Shown piece by piece: positions 35,849 through 44,892 of a DNA stretch of 64,000 nucleotides. Under the pieces are notes generated by a model that was given only the letters and a program-made list of their open reading frames with translations, made no database searches and was not told the DNA's origin. The first letter of the stretch is position 1; every line of letters begins with the position of its first letter. Both the position numbers and the translations under genes were made by a program. This DNA is from Roseiarcus sp963835955 (lineage in GTDB: Bacteria; Pseudomonadota; Alphaproteobacteria; Rhizobiales; Beijerinckiaceae), in NCBI GenBank assembly GCA_963835955.1, contig CAWIHZ010000011.1, positions 73,956-137,955 of the forward strand. The letters are read 5' to 3'.

Positions 35849-36211
35849 TCAGTTTCCGCGCTGGATTGCGACCTTGTCAGGGTAGAAGGCGAGAAAATCG
35901 GCGATTTCGGCGACGCCGGGCTTTGGCGTCTCGTAGCTCCAGACTGCGTTGTCGTCCCGAATTTTCCCGTCGGTGATCGAATAGTAATTCGCCTGCCCCT
36001 TGTAGGGGCAGGTCGTAATGCGGTCAGTCCGTTCGAGCGCGCCCATGTTCATGTCGGCGCGCGGCACGTAAACGACCGGCGGATAGCCCGCTTCGCGCAG
36101 CTCCAGCGCATGTCTGCTGTCGCCGATCGCGCGCCCGCGCCAGACGACGCGAACGCGGTCGGCGATCGGCGAAATCGTGATCGGATGGTCTTTCGTTCCG
36201 GCCCTTGTCAT
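35849..36211 (-). CDS. DUF427 domain protein
   Basis: This 120-residue beta-rich protein has the family hallmarks VVWRGRAIGDSRHALELREAGYPPVVYVPRADM and TTCPYKGQANYYSI, ending with AIADFLAFYPDKV-like sequence. Function is unknown. The ATG at 36211 is preceded by GAGGAAAAG; an in-frame start 16 codons upstream is less likely. Confidence 0.9.
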   Translation of the reverse strand: MTRAGTKDHPITISPIADRVRVVWRGRAIGDSRHALELREAGYPPVVYVPRADMNMGALERTDRITTCPYKGQANYYSITDGKIRDDNAVWSYETPKPGVAEIADFLAFYPDKVAIQRGN

Positions 36212-36263
36212 GCTCTTTTCCTCATTGTTGAATTGCCTCCCAATTTGAAAGGAAGCCACTTAA

Positions 36264-37112
36264 ATGGCGCCGCGACCGAGTCAAACCGCCCTCATTTCCG
36301 CATCACATCGCGCCCTGCATCAATCGCTGGACGGGGGGGCGATTTTTCGTGATCCTCCTGCCGCTCCCATCCTCGGGCCCGACGCGGACCAATTCCTGGA
36401 ACAGGCGCGGAGCGATCCAATTCGTCAGTATTGGGTTCTGCATTTCGCCGGACGCAGCCGCTTCGCCGAAGATGCTGCGGAAGTCGCGATGAAGCAAGGC
36501 GTCCGGCAGATCGTCATTCTTGGCGCGGGGTACGACACCTACGCTTACCGCTGCAAGACCGGCCCAGACACGCGTGTGTTCGAGGTCGACCAGCCAGCGA
36601 CGCAGCTGCGCAAGCTCGAACGGCTGGCGAGGGCAAGCATACCCGTTCCTGAGACTCTCACGTTTGTCTCTGTCGACTTCGAACAGGAGACGCTGGCGGA
36701 CCGGTTGATCGAGGCCGGCTGCGATCCGTCGCTGCCGAGCTTTTTCATCTGGCTTGGCGTTGTCTATTATCTCACCGAGGAGTCCGTCGCCGCAACGCTG
36801 CGCTACGTCGGGTCCTTGCCCGCCGCCGAGATTGTGTTCGATTATTTTACTCCATCTCCCGAAGACATGTCGCCGGAGCTGAAGGCGCAGGCAGAGGCTA
36901 TGGGCAGCCGGATCGCGGCTCTCGGAGAGCCATCACGGACACGCCTAGATCCCGACACGCTTCGTGCCGACATGAAGGAGCTTGGGCTACACATCGTCGA
37001 AGATCTCGCGCCGAAGGACATTTTCAATCGTTTCCTCGGTCAAACATTTCCCGGCGCACATCCCACTCGTGGCTGGCGGTTCCTCCGCGCCGCGACGCGG
37101 CCGACGGCATAG
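36264..37112 (+). CDS. Class I SAM-dependent methyltransferase, LCM/TIGR00027 type
   Basis: This 282-residue protein of the leucine-carboxyl-methyltransferase-like family has a SAM-binding loop in QIVILGAGYDTYAYR. An acidic residue follows at the end of the next strand (VFEVDQPATQLRK), and the characteristic FFIWLGVVYYLTEESV comes later. Bacterial members are numerous and mostly uncharacterised. It is divergent from the DUF427 gene. Confidence 0.88.
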   Translation: MAPRPSQTALISASHRALHQSLDGGAIFRDPPAAPILGPDADQFLEQARSDPIRQYWVLHFAGRSRFAEDAAEVAMKQGVRQIVILGAGYDTYAYRCKTGPDTRVFEVDQPATQLRKLERLARASIPVPETLTFVSVDFEQETLADRLIEAGCDPSLPSFFIWLGVVYYLTEESVAATLRYVGSLPAAEIVFDYFTPSPEDMSPELKAQAEAMGSRIAALGEPSRTRLDPDTLRADMKELGLHIVEDLAPKDIFNRFLGQTFPGAHPTRGWRFLRAATRPTA

Positions 37113-37189
37113 GCGCGATACGCCGCCGATGGTCGCGTCGCCGCGCCGAACGCGGGCCCTTTGAAGAAAGCCTCCCCCTCGGCCTCAGA

Positions 37190-38170
37190 TCACGCATGCC
37201 CCGCCACCGCCTTGCAGTGGTAGGGCTCCTCGAGCCTGGCGATGGTGCGCGCGTCGAGCTTGAGCTCGGTCGCCGCGACCGCGTCAGCGAGGTGATGCGG
37301 CTTTGAGGCGCCGATAATCGGCGCGGTGACAAAGGGCTTCGAAAGCACCCACGCGAGCGCCACCACCGCCGGCTTCGTCCCCAGTTTCTCCGCCGTCTCG
37401 ACGACCCGCTTGCGGATCGCCTCGTCCTGGCGCGAGCCCAGGCCCAGCGTCACGCTGAACGGATCGGTGCGCCCGCGCACGGTGGACGCGTCCGCGCCGA
37501 CGCCCGCGCCCGCCAGGTAACCGCGCGCCATTGGCGACCAAGGAATGACGGCAATCCCTTCATGCTCACAGAACCTCATCATCTCGCGTTCTTCCTCGCG
37601 ATAGACGAGGTTGTAATAGTTCTGCATCGAGACAAATTCCGCATGGCCCTTGGCGCGGGCGATGTCGATCATGCGCACGAACTGCCAAGCGTACATCGAC
37701 GAGGCGCCGATATAGAGCGCCTTGCCGGCGCGCACGACGTCGTTCAGCGCCTCGAGCGTCTCCTCCATCGGCGTGAGCGGATCGAAGCGGTGGATCTGAT
37801 AGAGATCGACGTAATCCGTGCCGAGCCGCTTCAGGGAAGCGTCGATCGCCTCCATGATGTGCTTCCGCGATAGCCCCTTCGCGTTGGCGCCCGGACCCAT
37901 CGCCCCGTGCACCTTGGTCGCGATCACAACCTCGTGCCTCTTGGCGAATTCCTTGAGGGCCCGGCCCAGGATTTCCTCGCTCGCTCCCTGCGAATAGACG
38001 TCCGCCGTATCGAAGAACGTGACCCCGCGCTCCAGGGCTTCCCGGATGAACGGACGCGATGCCTCCTCCTCCAACACCCATTCGCGCCATTTCACCGAAC
38101 CATAGGTCATGCATCCCAGGCAAAGCCTCGACACCTGCAGACCCGTTTTGCCGAACTTCACGTTTTCCAT
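37190..38170 (-). CDS. Aldo/keto reductase
   Basis: This 326-residue NADPH-dependent oxidoreductase has a TIM-barrel fold. The catalytic Tyr region is FFDTADVYSQGASEEILG, with Lys in VVIATKVHGAMG and His in LYQIHRFDPLTPMEETL; GVALAWVLSKPFVTAPIIGA-like sequence near the end binds the cofactor. The ATG at 38170 stands 9 bases from a strong AAGGAGGAGG; a TTG nine bases earlier is too close to that site. The substrate is unknown. Confidence 0.92.
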   Translation of the reverse strand: MENVKFGKTGLQVSRLCLGCMTYGSVKWREWVLEEEASRPFIREALERGVTFFDTADVYSQGASEEILGRALKEFAKRHEVVIATKVHGAMGPGANAKGLSRKHIMEAIDASLKRLGTDYVDLYQIHRFDPLTPMEETLEALNDVVRAGKALYIGASSMYAWQFVRMIDIARAKGHAEFVSMQNYYNLVYREEEREMMRFCEHEGIAVIPWSPMARGYLAGAGVGADASTVRGRTDPFSVTLGLGSRQDEAIRKRVVETAEKLGTKPAVVALAWVLSKPFVTAPIIGASKPHHLADAVAATELKLDARTIARLEEPYHCKAVAGHA

Positions 38171-38398
38171 TTTTCTCAACCTCCTCCTTGCGTCGTTTCT
38201 AGCGCCTCGATTCTTCTAGCCGAAGCGCAAAGTTGTTCGAGCTCAATTCTTGCCACCGGATTTGTGAAACGCCAGTCGGCATTGGCCTGGCTTTTTCGCT
38301 CGGACCGACAAGCAGAGCTTGGGCGTGTAGCGCCAAATCTACTGAAGGCAGTTCCGTCTCCTGCCGCGCCTTTCGTCGAAGCGCCCGCCCCTGGCGGG

Positions 38399-39367
38399 TC
38401 ATAGAGTTCGGCAAGCGTCCACGAGCCGCTTGAGGTCCGCCCTGCGCTTCGCGTCAAGCGCGCCGAGCCGTCCCGCCTCGCCCGAGCGCTCGATCACATC
38501 GGCGACGCACCGGCAGGCGCGCTCGCAATCCGCCTCCGCCCTCCCGCCCGCGACGCAGGCGTGGCGGCAGGAAGCGAGGAAGGCGCGATCGTCCGGCCTG
38601 GGCGCGAGGCCGCCCCAGACGGTCGCGGCATAGAGCGCGCCGATCAGGAGCGGCTGGTGGATGAGGTAGATCGCCAGGCTGTGGCGTCCGGCGATGGCGA
38701 GCGCCCGCGTCGGAGGCAAAGTCGCGCGCCATCGCTCGGGCGATGTGAGCCCCGCGACGACGCCGGGCAGGCGCGCAAGCCCGAGACCGATCAGGACCAC
38801 GCCCCCCCACGGCAACAGCGGGCGCCAGTCGAGCGTGTCCGGCAAGGCCTCGCCGAGCCCGAGCCACATCAGCGCCGGCGGATCGAAGAGCTTCGAATGA
38901 ACGAAGACCGGCGTTACGATCGCAGCGGCGCCGACGCCGAGGCTCGCCCAGGCGGGCGCTTCGACGAAAGGCGCGGCGACGAGGCTCGCGGCGGCAATAC
39001 AATGTAGTATGCCGAAAAATATCGGCGCCCCGGGCGAGAAGATAAAACTCGCGCCGGTCACCAGAGCCGCCGCGCCGGCGATCAAGCCGAGCCGCCGCCA
39101 GAAGGCGGGCCAGTTCAGCCGGCTGCGATGGGCGAGCGCTAGCGATAGTCCGACCAGCGCCAGAAAGACGCTCGCCACGCCATGCGAGAAAAGCCGCATC
39201 GGCAGCGAGAACGGAAGCATGGGCGGCGCGAGGCGAAAGTCAGCGAGATCCCAGCTGAAATGGTAGATCGCCATGCCGACCAGCGCGGCGCCGCGCACGC
39301 AGTCGACCGCATCGACGCGGCGCCCACGCTTTTCGGCGCTCTCGTCTTCGGGCGCCCCAGCGCTCAT
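38399..39367 (-). CDS. DUF1624 (HGSNAT-like) membrane protein
   Basis: This 322-residue polytopic protein starts with VDAVDCVRGAALVGMAIYHFSWDLADF, the signature of the heparan-alpha-glucosaminide N-acetyltransferase-like family. About eight membrane helices follow, including IYLIHQPLLIGALYAA. Family members are thought to transfer acyl groups across the membrane; the bacterial role is open. The C-terminus has several Cys (CRHACVAGG, CERACRC). The ATG overlaps the dapF stop by 4 bp. Confidence 0.85.
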   Translation of the reverse strand: MSAGAPEDESAEKRGRRVDAVDCVRGAALVGMAIYHFSWDLADFRLAPPMLPFSLPMRLFSHGVASVFLALVGLSLALAHRSRLNWPAFWRRLGLIAGAAALVTGASFIFSPGAPIFFGILHCIAAASLVAAPFVEAPAWASLGVGAAAIVTPVFVHSKLFDPPALMWLGLGEALPDTLDWRPLLPWGGVVLIGLGLARLPGVVAGLTSPERWRATLPPTRALAIAGRHSLAIYLIHQPLLIGALYAATVWGGLAPRPDDRAFLASCRHACVAGGRAEADCERACRCVADVIERSGEAGRLGALDAKRRADLKRLVDACRTL

Positions 39368-40248
39368 GGAGCGTTGGCTTCGAACAACGCGTCGTCGAGA
39401 ATGAGCTCGCCTTCGTATTCGACTGGGCCGGTCATCAGCACGTGATCGTCCGGCTTTCGCCATTCGATCGCGATCTCCCCGCCGGGAAGTCTGACAATTC
39501 CCTTGCGCTCCATCAGGTCGAGACGCGAAGCCGCGACCAACGTCGCGCAGGCGGCGGAACCGCACGCGAGCGTCAACCCGACGCCGCGCTCAAAGACCTG
39601 CGCGGTCACGTCATCGCGCGCATTGACCTCAGCAAAGGTGACATTGGTCTTCTCCGGGAACAGCGGATGGCGCTCGATCTTCGCGCCCCACGCCGCGACG
39701 TCGACTTGGGCAAGATCGGCCACAAAGAACACCGCGTGCGGATTGCCCATGTTGACGACGCTGGCCGGGCCGAGCCCGGCCAGCTCCGCGCCGCCGGGCC
39801 AGGAAAGGCGGACGCGCCGCGTGTCGGCGACCGCGTGAGCGAGCGGAATTGCCTCCCAGCCCAGCCGCGGGGGGCCCATGTCGACCCGATAGGACCATGG
39901 CCCGAGACGTTCACAGGCGATGACCCCTGCCTGCGTCTCCAGATTGACAGCTTCGGCGCCGAGTTCGCGGCACAGACGGTCCGCCACGCATCGCGCGCCA
40001 TTGCCGCAAGCTTCGGCGAGCGTCCCATCATTATTGTAGATCCGGACGAAGGCGGCGGTTCCGGCGCGCCTCGGATCGCTCAACGCCATCATCTGATCGT
40101 AGCCGAGACCGGGGGCGCGATGGATCGCGCTAGCCTCCTCGGGGGTCGGCGCGATGAGGGAACCGCGCATGTCGAGCACGAGAATCTTGTTGCCCGCCCC
40201 GTTCATGCGCGTGACAGCGCGGCCTGCGAGCGGATAAGTCGAAGCCAC
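39364..40248 (-). CDS. dapF: Diaminopimelate epimerase
   Basis: This 294-residue enzyme converts LL- to meso-diaminopimelate for lysine and peptidoglycan synthesis. The two catalytic Cys are in EACGNGARCVAD and LACGSAACATLVA. The GTG at 40248 lies one base after the in-frame stop of the upstream DUF721 gene and gives the N-terminal strand before RMNGAGNKILVLDMRG; an ATG at 40206 would remove it. lysA, the next pathway step, is at 43.4 kb. Confidence 0.93.
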   Translation of the reverse strand: MASTYPLAGRAVTRMNGAGNKILVLDMRGSLIAPTPEEASAIHRAPGLGYDQMMALSDPRRAGTAAFVRIYNNDGTLAEACGNGARCVADRLCRELGAEAVNLETQAGVIACERLGPWSYRVDMGPPRLGWEAIPLAHAVADTRRVRLSWPGGAELAGLGPASVVNMGNPHAVFFVADLAQVDVAAWGAKIERHPLFPEKTNVTFAEVNARDDVTAQVFERGVGLTLACGSAACATLVAASRLDLMERKGIVRLPGGEIAIEWRKPDDHVLMTGPVEYEGELILDDALFEANAP

Positions 40249-40249
40249 T

Positions 40250-40772
40250 TCACTCTTCTCCCTCGCGCATGCGCGTCGATTTGTCGATCGCCCGCGCGCC
40301 CAACTGCGCCAGGGCCTCGCGCAGCCCCGCGTCTTCGATCGAGGACGCGGCCCGGCTCGCGGCGGCTTGCAGATTCGGCGCTCGGCGCTGGCGGCTCACG
40401 GCGTTTCTCCTTCCGCGGCGGCAGCGGTCCCTGCCGGAATGCGATCTTGTCGACGCAACGCCACCCCAGATGCGCGTTGACCCTGGCGACGATGATCCCC
40501 GCGCCGTGCTGCGCCTCCAGGGCGAACGCGCCGTCGACCCTCAGAACCAGCGTCGCAGGCGCGAGCGTCGCCTCGGGATCGCGCCGTGGTGGGCGCGGCG
40601 GCCATTGCAACTGGATCGGCCGGGCGTAGCGCGCGATCGTCTCGCCCACGATCGCGGGCCAATCGGCGATCAGGCTCGCTTCGCTCAGGCCCCGTGCGGC
40701 GAGAGTCGCCTCGATGACCCCGGGCAAGAATGCAGCGAGCGGCTTGGCGCCGCGGCGTTCAGGTTTCATCAT
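40250..40772 (-). pseudogene. DUF721/DciA-like protein gene, C-terminus out of frame
   Basis: The first ~120 codons encode a DUF721 domain (ADWPAIVGETIARYARPIQL, ATLVLRVDGAFALEAQH, RCVDKIAFRQGPLPP). After about 40400-40430 the open frame turns into Arg/Pro-rich nonsense that runs over the dapF start. The adjacent frame instead encodes the expected family tail (AAASRAASSIEDAGLREALA, LGARAIDKST) and stops at 40250-40252, just before dapF. One indel therefore separates the two parts. DUF721 proteins include the DnaB loader DciA. The locus is divergent from mutY, as in other Rhizobiales. A sequencing error is possible. Confidence 0.75.
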
Positions 40773-40798
40773 CGCCCCGACAGGAGAGGGTCAATCGC

Positions 40799-41875
40799 AT
40801 GAACGCCAATGTAAGCGTGATCTGGCTTCAGACAAAGCGAAACGCGATTGTCGCCAGGACGCTGTATTGGTGGGATCGCCATCGTCGCGAACTCGTCTGG
40901 CGCCCGGCGCCGGGAGAGACGGCCGATCCCTACCGCGTCTGGCTGTCGGAGGTGCTGTTGCAGCAAACGACAGCGCAGGCTGCGACGCCCTACTATCAGG
41001 CCTTTATCGAGAAATGGCCCCGGGTCGAGGATCTGGCGGCCGCGTCGCGCGAGGCGGTCGTCAGCGCCTTTGCCGGCCTCGGTTATTATTCGCGCGCGCG
41101 CAACCTGCACGCCTGCGCCAGGGAAATCGCCCGGCGCGGCGGAGAGTTTCCCAGTGAGGAGGCCGAGCTGCGCGGGCTGCCGGGCGTCGGCGCCTACACT
41201 GCGGCGGCGATCGCGGCGATCGCCTTCGGCCGCCAGGCCGCGCCGGTCGACGGCAATGTCGCCCGCATCCTCGCGCGTCTCCTCGCGCTGGAGGCGCCGA
41301 TCGCCGAGGCCAGGGGCGAAATCACGGCGGCGGCGCGCGCGCTGGCGCCGGGCCGCCGGGCAGGCGATTTCTTCCAGGCGCTGATGGATATCGGCGCGAC
41401 GGTCTGCCGCCCCCGCAACCCCGAATGCGCCGCCTGCCCGCTGGGGCGGGATTGCGCCGCCTTGCGTTCCGGCGCGCCCGAGTCCTACCCGCGCCGGGCG
41501 GCGGTGAGGCCCAAGCCCCGGCGCGAGGGCGCCCTATTTTTCGTCCGCCGCCCTGACGGCGCCTTTCTCGCGCGCCGCCGGCCGCCGCACGGCTTACTCG
41601 CCTCGACGGTCGAATTGCCGGGCACGACTTGGACGCGCGACCGCCAAGGCGCTGGCTGGTCGGCCGCCGCCCCGGTCATCGCGCGCTGGCGCCGGGTGCC
41701 TGGCGTGGTTGGGCAGGTCTTCACCCATTTCACCCTGAGGCTGACGGTCTATGCCGCCGCCTTCGATGGCGAAGCCCCGAGCGGTCATTTCTGGGTCGCG
41801 CGCGACACGGTCGCCGAGGCTGGATTCTCAAGCGTCATGCGCAAGGCGGTCATTCACGCCTTGAAACACGGGTGA
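40799..41875 (+). CDS. mutY: A/G-specific adenine glycosylase
   Basis: This 358-residue base-excision repair enzyme removes A opposite 8-oxoG. The helix-hairpin-helix is LPGVGAYTAAAIAAIAFG with the catalytic Asp in APVDGNVARIL. The four-Cys iron-sulfur motif is CRPRNPECAACPLGRDC, and the C-terminal NUDIX-like domain reads FVRRPDGAFLARRRPPHGLLA. The ATG at 40799 follows GGAGAGG. It is divergent from the DUF721 gene. Confidence 0.95.
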   Translation: MNANVSVIWLQTKRNAIVARTLYWWDRHRRELVWRPAPGETADPYRVWLSEVLLQQTTAQAATPYYQAFIEKWPRVEDLAAASREAVVSAFAGLGYYSRARNLHACAREIARRGGEFPSEEAELRGLPGVGAYTAAAIAAIAFGRQAAPVDGNVARILARLLALEAPIAEARGEITAAARALAPGRRAGDFFQALMDIGATVCRPRNPECAACPLGRDCAALRSGAPESYPRRAAVRPKPRREGALFFVRRPDGAFLARRRPPHGLLASTVELPGTTWTRDRQGAGWSAAAPVIARWRRVPGVVGQVFTHFTLRLTVYAAAFDGEAPSGHFWVARDTVAEAGFSSVMRKAVIHALKHG

Positions 41876-42011
41876 CGCGGTCCGGTACGCATTGTCGCGC
41901 CAAAATCCGGGCGGGCGAATTCTATGGAACCTTTAACGCATAATAGCTAGCGTGCGATCATAATTGCATTGTTTAGGGGGCCGGGTTGGCGGTTCGACGT
42001 AGGTTAAGTCC

Positions 42012-42848
42012 ATGACCCTGCCGATACCCGCTGCGACCTTCCGTTTGGCGCCGGACGAGAGCTTCATCCGTTTTGGTCATGTCACGACCTGGGTCTTCGA
42101 CCTCGACAACACGCTCTATCCGCCCGACAGCGGAATCTGGCCCAAGATCAATGAGCGGATCACCCTGTTTCTGATCGAGATGTTCGGCCTCGACGGCCTG
42201 TCGGCGCGTGCGCTCCATCAGTACTTCTATACGAGGTACGGAACGACCCTGCGCGGGCTGATCGAGGACAATTTCGATGTCGCGGAACGCTTTTTGGAAT
42301 TTGTCCACGACATCGATCGCTCCGCCCTGACGCCCGATCCCGTTCTGGCGAGAGAGGTCGCGAGATTGCCAGGCCGCAAGCTGATCTTCACCAACGGCTC
42401 ACGCAACCATGCGATCCTGACCGCCAGTCACCTCGGTCTCGACGGGCTGTTCGAGGACGCCTTCGACATCGTCGCGGCTGGCTTTACGCCTAAGCCGGCC
42501 GAGGCCGCCTACGACGCATTTTTCGCCAGATACGGCGTCGACCCGCGATGCGCGGCGATGTTCGAGGACGTCGCGAAAAACCTTGCCGTTCCCAAGACCA
42601 GAGGCATGACGACGACCCTGGTGACGACCAAGACCGGACAGGAAGACCACCGTCCGCGCCACGACCGGACCGCCTCGAACGCGGATGCGGCGGTGGCGGA
42701 TTTCGTCACCGACGATTTGAGCGGGTTTCTCCGCCGCTTAAATGCGCATATGGGCGCGAGGTCCGCGGCGGGTCAGACGACCGAGACTTCCGCCCAGCTC
42801 CCGAGACATGGAGTCAAGATAAAGCCGCCCGACGGCGGCCTGACTTAA
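42012..42848 (+). CDS. HAD-family pyrimidine 5'-nucleotidase (SDT1-like)
   Basis: This 278-residue HAD hydrolase has motif I VFDLDNTLYPP (Asp30, Asp32), motif II IFTNGS, Lys in FTPKPAEAAYDAF and motif IV MFEDVAKNL. The cap domain with TTLRGLIEDNFDVAERFLEFVHDID is typical of the pyrimidine 5'-nucleotidase group. A tail of about 40 polar residues extends beyond the fold. The phosphatase substrate is assigned from family resemblance. Confidence 0.88.
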   Translation: MTLPIPAATFRLAPDESFIRFGHVTTWVFDLDNTLYPPDSGIWPKINERITLFLIEMFGLDGLSARALHQYFYTRYGTTLRGLIEDNFDVAERFLEFVHDIDRSALTPDPVLAREVARLPGRKLIFTNGSRNHAILTASHLGLDGLFEDAFDIVAAGFTPKPAEAAYDAFFARYGVDPRCAAMFEDVAKNLAVPKTRGMTTTLVTTKTGQEDHRPRHDRTASNADAAVADFVTDDLSGFLRRLNAHMGARSAAGQTTETSAQLPRHGVKIKPPDGGLT

Positions 42849-43189
42849 AGTTGGGTCGCAACCGCATCCCATGGTGAAGGATGCCGTTGGGGCAGATTAT
42901 TGACAACTGGCATTAGCGTGGAGGCAAGCGAGCGAATTCGCTGCGTCAGCGCCGCGCCGTTGCGCGTTGCGAGGCTCGGTTCAAATTCGGCTCCCTGGTC
43001 CAGCGTGTTTCGATTCGCGCAGAAATGGAAGAGAAGAACGGGCGTCGACGCGGTGGATTGCGCGAGAAAGGCACACGGGGGAATACACTGACGCATCAGA
43101 TGCGCTCGCGCCAACGTCCGCCGCGCCCTTCCGCCCTCGCCTCCGCCATCCAATTCTGTATAGTGACGCGGGTTCGTGGGAGCAGCTTC
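42849..43189. other. Intergenic region before the LptM-like gene
   Basis: About 340 bp with no convincing gene or structural RNA. A T-loop-like GGTTCAAATTC near 42980 lacks a matching stem. Confidence 0.4.
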
Positions 43190-43435
43190 GTGATCGCGCA
43201 TGACCCGTTACTTTCCGCCGGCCGTGGTCGCGCGCTGGCGCTGGCGGCGGCGGTCGCTCTTTTCCTTGCAGGCTGCGGGCGGATCGGCCCGCTGGAGCCT
43301 CCGCCGAACCCGAGCGCGCCGCCTAAACCCGCGCCCACCGCCTCGGAAAGCGCGCTGAATCCGCAGGTCAAGCCGTCGATTCCGCCGATCGAAGCGCCCA
43401 AGCGGTCCTTCATTCTCGATCCCCTGCTCAAATAA
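43190..43435 (+). CDS. LptM-like (YifL-type) small lipoprotein
   Basis: 81 residues from a GTG at 43190. The signal peptide ends in a FLAGC lipobox followed by GRIGPLEPPP, then a Pro-rich tail ending KRSFILDPLLK. In Proteobacteria this lipoprotein is regularly found just upstream of lysA, as here (13-bp gap). LptM of E. coli assists the LPS translocon LptDE. Confidence 0.82.
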   Translation: MIAHDPLLSAGRGRALALAAAVALFLAGCGRIGPLEPPPNPSAPPKPAPTASESALNPQVKPSIPPIEAPKRSFILDPLLK

Positions 43436-43448
43436 GCGCACTGACAGA

Positions 43449-44720
43449 ATGCACCATTTTTCCTATCGCAACGGCGTTCTTTGCGCCGAGGACGTCGATT
43501 TGCCGACCATGGCGCGCGAGGTCAAAACTCCGTTCTATTGCTATTCGAGCGCGACTATTGAGCGGCATTTCAAGGCGTTTGAGGCCGCTTTCTCGGGCCA
43601 AAATGCGCTCGTCTGCTATGCGATGAAGGCCAATTCGAACCAGGCCGTGCTCAAAACGCTCGCCGAGCTCGGCGCCGGGATGGACGTCGTCAGTGAGGGA
43701 GAGCTGAGGCGCGCGCGGGCCGCCGGCGTTCCCGGCGAAAAGATCATCTTTTCCGGCGTCGGCAAGACGATGGCGGAGATGCGGCTCGGGCTCGACGAGA
43801 AGATTCTGAGCTTCAATGTCGAATCTGAGCCGGAGCTGCTGGCGCTCTCGAGCCTCGCCTCGTCGATCGGCGCGGTCGCCCCTGTCGCCATTCGGGTCAA
43901 TCCGGACGTCGACGCCCGAACCCACGCCAAGATCGCGACCGGCAAGTCCGAGAACAAGTTCGGCGTGCCGATCTCGCGCGCCGGCGACGTCTACGCCCGC
44001 GCCTGCGCATTGCCGGGCTTGAGCGTGCGCGGGGTCGATATGCACATCGGTTCGCAGATCAGCGACCTCGAGCCCTTCAACAACGCCTTCGCGCTGCTGG
44101 CCGATTTCGTGCGGGCGCTGAGAGCTGACGGGCTCCGAATCGATCACGTCGATCTTGGCGGTGGGCTCGGCATTCCTTATCTCAGCGACAATGACCCCCC
44201 GCCCATTCCCGAGCGTTACGCTGAAATCGTTTCGCGTCATACTCGCGGGCTCGACTGCAAGCTCTACCTGGAGCCGGGGCGTCTCATAGTCGGCAACGGG
44301 GGTGTGCTCGTCGCCTCGGTCATTTTCGTCAAAAGGGGCGAGAACAAGCGCTTCGTCATCGTCGACGCTGCGATGAACGACCTCGTGCGTCCGACGCTCT
44401 ACGACGCCCATCACGACATCCTGTCTGTCATCGCGCCCGCCCCGCACGCGGCGCTGATGTCGCGCGCCGACGTGGTCGGACCGGTCTGCGAGAGCGGCGA
44501 CTACCTCGCGCTCGATCGCGACCTGCCCGAGCTCGCCGCCGGCGACCTTCTGGCGGTGATGAGCGCGGGCGCCTACGGCGCCGTGCAGGCGGGAACCTAC
44601 AACTCGCGCCTGCTGATTCCGGAGGTATTGGTCAAAGGCGCGTCATACGCGGTTGTGCGTCCGCGCCGGACTTATGAAGAATTAATCGCCCTCGACACAC
44701 TTCCGCCTTGGTTGAGGTGA
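43449..44720 (+). CDS. lysA: Diaminopimelate decarboxylase
   Basis: This 423-residue PLP enzyme makes lysine from meso-diaminopimelate. The PLP Lys is in CYAMKANSNQAVL, the phosphate-binding Gly-rich turn is DLGGGLGIPY, and the active-site Cys is in GPVCESGDYLA. The PLP-barrel family end (GAYGAVQAGTYNSRLL) is intact. It forms an operon with the LptM-like lipoprotein. Confidence 0.96.
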   Translation: MHHFSYRNGVLCAEDVDLPTMAREVKTPFYCYSSATIERHFKAFEAAFSGQNALVCYAMKANSNQAVLKTLAELGAGMDVVSEGELRRARAAGVPGEKIIFSGVGKTMAEMRLGLDEKILSFNVESEPELLALSSLASSIGAVAPVAIRVNPDVDARTHAKIATGKSENKFGVPISRAGDVYARACALPGLSVRGVDMHIGSQISDLEPFNNAFALLADFVRALRADGLRIDHVDLGGGLGIPYLSDNDPPPIPERYAEIVSRHTRGLDCKLYLEPGRLIVGNGGVLVASVIFVKRGENKRFVIVDAAMNDLVRPTLYDAHHDILSVIAPAPHAALMSRADVVGPVCESGDYLALDRDLPELAAGDLLAVMSAGAYGAVQAGTYNSRLLIPEVLVKGASYAVVRPRRTYEELIALDTLPPWLR

Positions 44721-44892
44721 GGTTTGTGACGAGCTTCGAGCGAGCAAAGTGGCGTCTTGCTGGCCAGTCGTCGATAATGGCGGGGCATAACCTGCCGGCG
44801 CGAAGCTTTCAATTCCGGGAAGCGTTGAAACGCCGACGCCTTTGGTCTCAAATGGAGGACATGCGCGAGGTCGAAAGGCGGAGCGGAGCCTC

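Noticed and set aside
40203..40448. Arg/Pro-rich C-terminus of the open frame continuing from the DUF721 gene to 40203
   Set aside because: It does not resemble the family and overlaps dapF, whereas the adjacent frame has the expected tail and a stop just before dapF.
42950..43010. tRNA-like GGTTCAAATTC followed by GGCTCCCTGGTCCA
   Set aside because: No matching T-stem, anticodon arm or acceptor pairing could be built around it.
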